A DNA stretch of 64,000 nt, taken from Aquimarina pacifica. Lineage in GTDB: Bacteria; Bacteroidota; Bacteroidia; Flavobacteriales; Flavobacteriaceae. The translations under genes and the position numbers were made by a program. The stretch spans positions 1 to 64,000 of the forward strand of contig NZ_JACC01000011.1 of assembly GCF_000520955.1 (NCBI RefSeq). The letters run 5' to 3'. Under the pieces are notes generated by a model. That model had not been told where the DNA came from, searched no databases, and was given only the letters and a program-made list of their open reading frames with translations. This document shows positions 57,222 through 64,000 of the stretch, piece after piece (position 1 is the stretch's first letter; the number at the start of each line of letters is the position of its first letter).

Positions 57222-58712
57222 CTATTTATTTCTATATTTTGATAAATTAGCATTAGGATTTAATTTTTCTAAAATTCTAGGAACATTTGGAGACTTTCTA
57301 ATAATTTCTCTAGCATCCTCATCATCTTCTATAAAAAATCGCACCCAATATTGAAGCCCCATATTTTCAAATAAAAATGCTATAAACTCGTCAAAATTTA
57401 TATTGAGTTTATGAAAAAAACCTCCATTTATATATTCACACAAATACAGGTATGGTTCCTCCTCCTCATCTTCAAATCGTATAACTACGTTATTTAATTC
57501 TGATCCATAAATTAGAAAACAAGTATTGGCAAATAATAATTCCTCATCACTCATGTTTATTGGATCAGATACTGCACCCGGCCAATTATCTCTATTCCAA
57601 TGAAAAGTATCGATAGCTTTATTTCCTCCGAACACCTCATGTAATGCATAGAGTTTGAAATTCCCAAATAAATAATCTCTATCCTCTTTTTCGTAATTCT
57701 TACAGAAATCTGAATCTTTAGGTATATTCCAATCCATTCTAAAACCATTTAATTGACTGTAAAAAGCCAGCATAGAGTCAGGTAATTGTCTTTCTATACA
57801 CGTTTCTATTTTACGAACCATATAAATATTTAATGGTTTTGGAACAAACGATATAAGAGAAAATTCAGTCGTCCAAGTCTCTGTATATGGAATTTTATTT
57901 TCTCCTTCTACAGGTTTATCTTCAAAAAAAACTTCACTTTTTGCTATTAATTCCTCAAAATAATTCTTTTGAACAGCAATAGATGTAAAAGGATAAGATG
58001 GTTCAATCGTCTTATCATTCCCTGAAAAATCAGTAAGATCTACCTCTGGAAACACAGAAGACATATTTGCAAAAAATCGCCCGCTTCTCATGATTTTCAA
58101 TTGTTGAAGTGCCTCCTCTGTACATTTTTCTTTATCTATAAAATGTTCCATCCACGTATCCAATGCTCTTACCTTATCAACCCAATAGACATATTCTTGA
58201 AATGATATTTTTAACGGAAATAAGAAATTTGGATATATAAATAAGGTCAACTCTGGCTTAGGAGATGGGTCTTCACTAAAACTTAACAATACAAATGTAT
58301 TGGAGTAAAAACATATAAAATCCAAAATAAAATATCTCGACTCTAACTCGTTGATCCATTCTGTATTCATCCCTTCTACCCAAAGATGCCCCTTAAGTTT
58401 CTCGCCTTTCTTTTTTGTTCTTCTAGCATTAAAATAACCTTTATTAAAAGAGTAAGGTCCGTGTAACCAAGATCGCCCGTTAATTAATCCTACTCCATCT
58501 TTTCTATACTGCCATAATAAATTAATAGATTCATGATAATTGTACAACTCCAACATTTCATCGGGTATACCAAAACCAATAGTTTTTTCAAACTTCTCGT
58601 TTTCTTTTTTACTTGATTTACTACTCCGTTGGTTAGAACAAGCAAACACTCCGTCTATACGTTGTATTTTATCTTCTAATTCGAATGGGGTTTTTAGAAC
58701 TTCTAAATTCAT
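57222..58712 (-). CDS. Double SMI1/KNR4 (SUKH) domain protein, candidate immunity
   Basis: A 496-residue cytoplasmic protein with two SMI1/KNR4-like regions. The first (about residues 40-180) includes FGIPDEMLELYNYHESINLLW. The second (about 310-460) includes CIERQLPDSMLAFYSQLNGFRMDW, a mid-strand LLFANTCFLIYGSELNN and YLYLCEYINGGFFHKLNINFDEFIAFL. SUKH-superfamily proteins are the largest class of immunity proteins against nuclease toxins. The gene begins 4 bases after the stop of the DUF4157 nuclease-toxin gene, the standard position for its immunity gene. The pairing is inferred from order and family. Confidence 0.8.
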   Translation of the reverse strand: MNLEVLKTPFELEDKIQRIDGVFACSNQRSSKSSKKENEKFEKTIGFGIPDEMLELYNYHESINLLWQYRKDGVGLINGRSWLHGPYSFNKGYFNARRTKKKGEKLKGHLWVEGMNTEWINELESRYFILDFICFYSNTFVLLSFSEDPSPKPELTLFIYPNFLFPLKISFQEYVYWVDKVRALDTWMEHFIDKEKCTEEALQQLKIMRSGRFFANMSSVFPEVDLTDFSGNDKTIEPSYPFTSIAVQKNYFEELIAKSEVFFEDKPVEGENKIPYTETWTTEFSLISFVPKPLNIYMVRKIETCIERQLPDSMLAFYSQLNGFRMDWNIPKDSDFCKNYEKEDRDYLFGNFKLYALHEVFGGNKAIDTFHWNRDNWPGAVSDPINMSDEELLFANTCFLIYGSELNNVVIRFEDEEEEPYLYLCEYINGGFFHKLNINFDEFIAFLFENMGLQYWVRFFIEDDEDAREIIRKSPNVPRILEKLNPNANLSKYRNK

Positions 58713-58716
58713 AATT

Positions 58717-61700
58717 TTACCAACTAATTAATTTTTCTCTATCAATAACTCTAAGAGTTCTAAATATATCTGGAAAAGCACTTTTTGTTGTGTCAATTCC
58801 TTCGGCTTGAATTCTACTTTCTAAATCCGAAACTCCTGAAGCTCCAGATTTATGCTCCCAAATATGATCATATAAACGTTTACCTCCTGTTCTCTTATCT
58901 CTTAAATTATTTTTAAACGTAGTTCTATTTACACCTGCTTGATCAAAGTTAATTTCCATGATTTGTACAAAATCAGCGGAGGGGAAGTGTACTTTTTTAG
59001 CTTCAGTATTTGTAGTACTAGGCAAAGGTATTGGAAAGGACCTATCCAGAATTTTACGTTTGTCTCTTTTCCATTTTGATCCATCATAAAAATGTAACCC
59101 TCCTTTAACATGTATAGATTTTGCAAAAAGATATAGAGGCTTTCCTGTGGTATCATTATTAACATCTCTTCCTTCACTAGCCGAATAATAGGCTACATTT
59201 GTTTCCATCCAAATCACCGACTTGTCATATGTAGTCCCAACACCTACTGCTTGCTTATGTGGAGACTCAGACAGTTTTTCCATAGGTGTATTCACTGTTT
59301 TAGGTCCAGGAACTAAATTTTGGGATATCCCTTGTCCTCCCAAGTTATCATTAATTAAATGCATTCTTACCCATAAATTAGTTAACCCATTACTCGTAAA
59401 ATAAGGCCAAGAAGCGCTTACGGTGCTTCCTGGAGCAGATCCATAATTCGGTTGATACGGAATCAACTCCATAACTGCTCTTTTAGGGTATTTGACTCCA
59501 TCTCGGGTGACGAACTTAGATTTGTTCATACTCATTTTAGTTGCTTTGCTTACTTCAGGTATGTCTTCCTGCATTAAATCTCTTAATGCACCACTAAGTC
59601 TATCCATATTAGAAACAATAAGTCCATTAGATGTTTTTAAAGCTTTTTTACCGGCTTCTGTCTCTGGGTTTATTTTTTTTGATTTTGTAATTTCTCCTTT
59701 AATTATGTTATTAGAAGTAACGGCTGTCTGATAATGATTCTTTAATAAAGGATCATTCTGAAACTGGCTCTTTTTATCTTTTAAGAATTGATCTATTGTT
59801 CTCGGTTTTGAACGAACGTACAGCTTTGCATTTTTTTCACCTCCTTCTAGATATAAAGTATGTTGTTGACCATCCTTGGCCTTAAATTTCTTTTTCTTCT
59901 TCCACCATTTAATGATTCCGGCAATAGCCCCTTTGACCTTCGCCTTGCCTTTTCTGATCAGTTTCTTAAAGGCTTTTTTGGCCTTTTTAATCATCTTATT
60001 AATTGCCTTATCGATACGTTTTCGGATCTTTTTGACAATCTTTTGCACTTTAGAAGCGATCTTACTGATTCCTAGTAAAGCCGCTAAGAATCCAATCACC
60101 ACAGGTAGTGCCGTTGCCAATGCCTTTTCTATCATTTCGGCCACTTTTTGCACCGATCCAGAAGCCACGGCTCTAATCCCATCGATAAAGGCTTTGACCA
60201 ATTCTAAAATTTGACTACCTCGTTCTATAAAGAATTTGACAATCTCAATAATTGCCATTGCTGCTTTGACAAAGGCACCTGCTGGATTCATCAATCCTAA
60301 AATCCATTTTATCCCTGCTTCTACCACGGTAGTAATCACCATATCCTTGATAGCATCAAGTACGGTTTCTTTAAGATCCTGAAACTGTTCTTTGAGATAT
60401 TCCCAAAGTCCTGAAATTCCTTCGTTTTTGATAATCATAAACATTTCGAATCCAGTTTCCATAGCAGCGACCATCTTCTCTCCCATGAGCTTCACTGCTT
60501 TGCGGCGAATAAAATCCCATGTCACACCCAATATCTGAGATACCAGACTAAAGACCCCTTTGAGACTAAATAAATCATCAGGCATCGTTATACCCACTGG
60601 TCCCAATGTACCTGTAAGCCATTGAATGAGTCCTGATTGTAAATGTTTGAAAATATTACTTCCGAAATTGGTAAATCCTTGACTGATTCCTGAAATTAAA
60701 TTACTTAAGAACCCTATCGGATCACTGATAATTGCACCGATAGCATCAATAGCAGCAGCCAATAGATTCGTTAGTACATTTTTAATCTGGAGAATGACCT
60801 TGATTACTGCCCCAATAGCATCCATAACCATATCGATCAGTCCACGATTGGCTGCTTTCATCTCCTCTATACGGGCATCTACTGCTTCTAACTGTTCATT
60901 GTACTGTTCTGCTAAACTATCAATTAGCTCTTCTTGTTTACTATCTACTGATTGCTCTAATTCATCAAACTTGTTTTGTATACCTTCAGCAGCTTCTTTA
61001 CCTATATTTTGTAGATTTTGTGGTAAAGCGGTTACATAATCTTGTACTTCTTGCTTTCCTTTTGTAATTCGCGTTTTGGCTTCTGTTAATTTACTGGCAA
61101 CCAGATTTGCAATCACAGTAATCACTTTATCCATCTTATCGATAAATACCTGTCGCCCTTCTACAAAAAACTCATTCACCTCATCAGGTAAACCTGTAAA
61201 GGCATCTCCGATCCTACTAAAAAATCCACTTACTCCTGCATAACGCTCATCTCTGTATTTATCCATCTTGCGATCGACATAATTCTCAAATGCTAATTTG
61301 GCGATATAGGCCCCAGCTTTAAATAAAGCACTTACTTTTGTATCGAGATCGCTTAATAGTGTCTCTACATCTGTTTTGGTATTTTCGTAGATTGTATTAA
61401 TTTCTCCGGCAATTCGTTCGCGTTCTGCAGTATCAGTGGTTCCTGTTTGTTGTTGGTTACCTGCTACTTGCCCTAGTAAATTGGCACGATCTGCATGCAT
61501 TCCTCCTAAGGTCTGCTGACTTTGGTTCTCTGCACTCACACGTGCATTGGCTAATATTCCTTGTTCTTGCTGGCGGAATTGACCTGGAGCAGTATCGGTA
61601 TGTTCTTGTGCTTTTTGCTTCTCTCCTAGCGCCCCTGTAAATTGCGGCTCATTTGAGTTTGCTAATTGTTCATCTGTGATTTCGTTATCCGCCATTTGCT

Positions 61701-63321
61701 GATCTACATCACCCATATTTTCTTGCAATGGTTGGGTTACCTCTGCATTTCCGCGTGAAGGCGGCATGGCTTGATTGGCATTTACACTATTAGGAACAGC
61801 GCCGGCTTGTTCAGGTTCTAAAGGTGTTACTTCTCTTGCTGGTATCGCAGCAGTATTAGGTGCTGCCTCTGTTGCAGATGCAATAGCTCCTGCTGCATTA
61901 TCCCGTTCGGCTGCAGCATCCTGAGTACCTTGCTCGGTTACCTCATCAATATTGTTATTATTTTCAAAATCATCTGCCTCATCTTCATCCTTGGGCAATT
62001 GCATGCTCTCGATACGCTGCATCAATTGCGCTTTGAAAGCTTCTGCACTAAATTCTCCTGCTTCTTGCTCTTCCATGGTATCGACCTGAGCAGCTTGAGC
62101 TCCGCTTTCTTGCTCATTATCCGGAGATACGGCTGCGGCCTGCGCACTGCCGGCAGCAGAAGTGGCTGGAGCATGACCTTGTTGCTCCCCAGAGGTAGTT
62201 TCTACACGACCTTCTAGTTTCTTAAAGTTTGGATCTTCTTCTGGACTCCTTGGTGTTGTATGTTGTGGTGCTCCTCCTTCTTGTCCTCCTGCTTCTTGTC
62301 CTTGCTCATCTGCTGCTACTTCTTCAGCTCCTATTGTTTCTGCAACTGCTCCTTGTCCTGATGCTGCTGCCTCTTCAAGTTGAGGCTTTTCTGATTCTAG
62401 GGGCGCTACTGTATTTCCTGATGCTGACTCTACTGCTGTGCCCTCTAGTTTTGTGCCTTCTTGACCTGAAGGCCCAGATGCACCTTGCTGTATTGTATGG
62501 GTCAGCTCATGAGCTAATAGCGTTTGTCCCTCTGTAGTTGCGGGATTGAATTTATTTTCATTAAAATGAATATCATTACCCGAAGTAAATGCTTGTGCAC
62601 CCAACGTTTTATTCATCCCTACTGATGTGCTACCAGTATGCACGCGCACTCCACTAAAATCTGCTCCAAAACCTGATTCCATTTGAGTTTTAACACCATC
62701 TGGTAACGGAGATCCTTGTCCTCTTGCACTTTTGATAGAGCTACTAATTGATGATGCTGGAGTAAGTCTTGAACGGCCGGGATTTACTTTTGCTTGGGCC
62801 TCTTCATCTGATTGAGTTTGAACATCCTCATCCTCTTGCATCTGCGCTTCTTCGTCTGACTGAGTTTGAACATCCTCATCCTCTTGCATCTGCGCTTCTT
62901 CATCTGATTGAGTTTGAACATCCTCATCCTCCTGCATTTGCGCTTCTTCGTCTGACTGAGTTTGAACATCTTCATCCTCAGCTTTTGTTTGTGCCTCTTC
63001 TTCTTCCATTCGCTGAACGGGGGACACCTCATTCAAACGCACCATTGGTTGAATACGTTCTGCTATAGGTTTTTCTTGAATAGTCTCTTCATCAGGTTTG
63101 GCTTGAATGGTCGATGGTGCCGACCCCAATCCGGGCATTGTACTTTGTTGTTTATTGACTACTTGATCGGCGACATGATCTGCCTCTACTTCATATTTAT
63201 CACCCGGTTTTCCGACCTTCAATTTAGGCTGTATAAACATATCGCTTCTGTTTTTTTGTGTAAAAACAGAAGGCGTATTGTTGCCCTTGGTTGCGGTATT
63301 TGCCGTTTTTGGTGAAAACAT
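58717..63321 (-). CDS. DUF4157 (eCIS core) protein with C-terminal nuclease-like toxin
   Basis: A 1534-residue candidate effector. The N-terminal tail has FIQPKLKVGKPGDKYEVEAD typical of eCIS DUF4157 proteins, then four acidic 16-residue repeats (115-178). The DUF4157 domain (about 199-279) has HELTH at 271-275. A disordered Gln/Glu/Ala-rich part reaches to about 590, followed by a helical region with amphipathic and hydrophobic segments (about 610-1150) and a very Lys-rich stretch (about 1090-1180). The variable C-terminus (about 1200-1534) has MHLINDNLGGQG with His1321 and NLVPGPKTVN, as in DNA/RNA non-specific endonuclease toxins. The SUKH gene follows at once. Nuclease activity and delivery by the particle are inferred from these families. 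Confidence 0.85.
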   Translation of the reverse strand: MFSPKTANTATKGNNTPSVFTQKNRSDMFIQPKLKVGKPGDKYEVEADHVADQVVNKQQSTMPGLGSAPSTIQAKPDEETIQEKPIAERIQPMVRLNEVSPVQRMEEEEAQTKAEDEDVQTQSDEEAQMQEDEDVQTQSDEEAQMQEDEDVQTQSDEEAQMQEDEDVQTQSDEEAQAKVNPGRSRLTPASSISSSIKSARGQGSPLPDGVKTQMESGFGADFSGVRVHTGSTSVGMNKTLGAQAFTSGNDIHFNENKFNPATTEGQTLLAHELTHTIQQGASGPSGQEGTKLEGTAVESASGNTVAPLESEKPQLEEAAASGQGAVAETIGAEEVAADEQGQEAGGQEGGAPQHTTPRSPEEDPNFKKLEGRVETTSGEQQGHAPATSAAGSAQAAAVSPDNEQESGAQAAQVDTMEEQEAGEFSAEAFKAQLMQRIESMQLPKDEDEADDFENNNNIDEVTEQGTQDAAAERDNAAGAIASATEAAPNTAAIPAREVTPLEPEQAGAVPNSVNANQAMPPSRGNAEVTQPLQENMGDVDQQMADNEITDEQLANSNEPQFTGALGEKQKAQEHTDTAPGQFRQQEQGILANARVSAENQSQQTLGGMHADRANLLGQVAGNQQQTGTTDTAERERIAGEINTIYENTKTDVETLLSDLDTKVSALFKAGAYIAKLAFENYVDRKMDKYRDERYAGVSGFFSRIGDAFTGLPDEVNEFFVEGRQVFIDKMDKVITVIANLVASKLTEAKTRITKGKQEVQDYVTALPQNLQNIGKEAAEGIQNKFDELEQSVDSKQEELIDSLAEQYNEQLEAVDARIEEMKAANRGLIDMVMDAIGAVIKVILQIKNVLTNLLAAAIDAIGAIISDPIGFLSNLISGISQGFTNFGSNIFKHLQSGLIQWLTGTLGPVGITMPDDLFSLKGVFSLVSQILGVTWDFIRRKAVKLMGEKMVAAMETGFEMFMIIKNEGISGLWEYLKEQFQDLKETVLDAIKDMVITTVVEAGIKWILGLMNPAGAFVKAAMAIIEIVKFFIERGSQILELVKAFIDGIRAVASGSVQKVAEMIEKALATALPVVIGFLAALLGISKIASKVQKIVKKIRKRIDKAINKMIKKAKKAFKKLIRKGKAKVKGAIAGIIKWWKKKKKFKAKDGQQHTLYLEGGEKNAKLYVRSKPRTIDQFLKDKKSQFQNDPLLKNHYQTAVTSNNIIKGEITKSKKINPETEAGKKALKTSNGLIVSNMDRLSGALRDLMQEDIPEVSKATKMSMNKSKFVTRDGVKYPKRAVMELIPYQPNYGSAPGSTVSASWPYFTSNGLTNLWVRMHLINDNLGGQGISQNLVPGPKTVNTPMEKLSESPHKQAVGVGTTYDKSVIWMETNVAYYSASEGRDVNNDTTGKPLYLFAKSIHVKGGLHFYDGSKWKRDKRKILDRSFPIPLPSTTNTEAKKVHFPSADFVQIMEINFDQAGVNRTTFKNNLRDKRTGGKRLYDHIWEHKSGASGVSDLESRIQAEGIDTTKSAFPDIFRTLRVIDREKLISW
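62788..62979 (-). repeat. Four tandem 48-bp repeats in the DUF4157 gene
   Basis: Four near-identical 48-base units encode EDEDVQTQSDEEAQMQ. Synonymous differences alternate (SDE codon variants GTCTGACTG and ATCTGATTG on the plus strand), so the array looks like two copies of a 96-base pair. This is expected to vary in copy number by slippage. Confidence 0.9.
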
Positions 63322-63339
63322 GTTTTACATCATTATTCT

Positions 63340-64000
63340 TTATAAGGTTCCTAAGGTCGTTTTACCCAAAATGACCTGACCATCAATATCACTATCATTT
63401 TCGCAATCAATTAATCTACCCGCAGGATATAGCGTTTGTAAACTAAATAATCGTGCTATAAACTCTTTTAACTTTGCCATCTCTTCTTCATCGTTTTCTT
63501 GCGGATACTCGGTCTTCGCCATTAAAAATTCTTTATATGCATTTTCGAAAAGTAATAGACCATTTTCTGTATCGTCAACTTCTCCTTTTCTATGTCCTAC
63601 CCAACATATTCGGGCAACCACATGTGCCGGAATTTCTTGCTTAATAACATTCTCCATATAATTTCTAAAATCAGTATCTGCAAATCGATAGGTATATCCT
63701 GGTAAAATAATACTAACTCTAAATGAATATGGATCTACAGGTTCGCAATTTTCGCATGTATCTGCACATATAGGTATAAAACACGAAGGATCTACATCTA
63801 CTTTCTTTACATCAGGACGCAGTAATATATGTTCTACAAGAAATAATCCCTCCTCTGTAAAGTCATTTTCTATAAATGCCAATGCGTTAAAAATTGCTTC
63901 TCTCAACTCCTCTTGTGTATCATAAAAACGAGAATGTATTGAGGTAATCATTTTTGTACTTGATACCGGTTCTTCAGGATTGATAACCGAAAAAGAATAC
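63340..64000 (-). CDS. C-terminal part of a large eCIS-locus protein (partial)
   Basis: The frame is open to the window edge, so this is the last part of a protein that continues beyond 64000. An internal ATG at 63951 is unlikely to be the true start, because the codons before it read YSFSVINPEEPVSSTK in the same frame. The visible 219 residues have a HSRFYDTQEELREAIFNAL helix, LVEHILLRPD, a four-Cys stretch (CFIPICADTCENCEP, possible metal site), YSFRVSIILPGYTYRF and IPAHVVARICWVGH. Phage-tail-like baseplate proteins often end this way (ILLP-like and PAHV-type strands), but I cannot name the family. It lies 18 bases upstream of the DUF4157 gene. Confidence 0.7.
   Translation of the reverse strand, partial: YSFSVINPEEPVSSTKMITSIHSRFYDTQEELREAIFNALAFIENDFTEEGLFLVEHILLRPDVKKVDVDPSCFIPICADTCENCEPVDPYSFRVSIILPGYTYRFADTDFRNYMENVIKQEIPAHVVARICWVGHRKGEVDDTENGLLLFENAYKEFLMAKTEYPQENDEEEMAKLKEFIARLFSLQTLYPAGRLIDCENDSDIDGQVILGKTTLGTL

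Noticed and set aside
62788-62979. CRISPR-like spaced repeats
   Set aside because: The units are contiguous, lie in frame in a long coding gene, and have no unique spacers or cas genes.
62769-63068. Plus-strand open frames (about 100 residues) over the repeat part of the DUF4157 gene
   Set aside because: They are antisense shadows created by the 48-bp repeats and biased codons; no start signal or family resemblance.
1-64000. tRNA, rRNA or transposase genes
   Set aside because: None could be supported by eye; short tRNAs cannot be fully excluded without a covariance-model search such as tRNAscan.

Overview
The window is AT-rich DNA from the Bacteroidota, most likely a marine member of the Flavobacteriaceae (perhaps Aquimarina-like; genus not proven). 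The evidence is a serine protease with a type IX secretion C-terminal domain, a PorE-like TPR/PD40/OmpA protein, GSCFA, DUF5522, DUF4136 and DUF4230 proteins, lipoproteins with acidic linkers, alginate lyases of family PL7, and candidate TAnnTTTG -7 promoter elements. No rRNA, tRNA, transposase or CRISPR array was seen.

Layout. Positions 0.2-8.6 kb hold mixed single genes: a PL7 alginate lyase, small lipoproteins, a methyltransferase divergent from a LysR regulator, an alpha/beta hydrolase, a VOC protein, and a membrane-protein gene that appears to be split by an in-frame TAA. Positions 9-17.6 kb hold ssb, a bile-acid/sodium-type symporter with a TetR regulator, a META lipoprotein, a T9SS-exported lysyl-endopeptidase-like protease, phenylalanine 4-monooxygenase, a Gln/Asn-rich protein and a GSCFA protein. 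Positions 17.7-25 kb hold alaS and a divergent forward run: M23 peptidase, CapA-like protein, MerR regulator, LemA and two TPM-domain proteins. Positions 25-29 kb hold a divergent LytS-type kinase and LytTR regulator. They are followed by two unannotated 49-50 residue double-glycine-leader peptides, each with two cysteines, which share short upstream sequence elements. Positions 29-37.3 kb hold the GTPases der and era, a choice-of-anchor-I-like lipoprotein, the PorE-like protein and a second PL7 lyase. Positions 37.4-42.7 kb hold an unusual single-chain adenylation / carrier / alpha-oxoamine synthase / SCP2-like fusion and a sodium:alanine-type symporter.

The most remarkable part is 42.75-64 kb, all on the minus strand and tightly packed. 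It is one end of an extracellular contractile injection system (eCIS) locus whose tube, sheath and most baseplate genes must lie beyond the right edge. In transcription order it holds: the C-terminal part of a large protein; a 1534-residue DUF4157 (eCIS core) protein with a C-terminal nuclease-like toxin; a two-domain SMI1/KNR4 (SUKH) candidate immunity protein; a PKD/von Willebrand A protein; three glycosyltransferase-like proteins; the CIS tape-measure/assembly protein; a second PKD/von Willebrand A protein; a peptidoglycan-binding muramidase; and the CIS-type AAA ATPase. The proposed logic is a particle carrying a nuclease effector protected by its own immunity protein, displaying large adhesin-like surface proteins that may be glycosylated by the embedded glycosyltransferases. 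The glycosylation step is inference.
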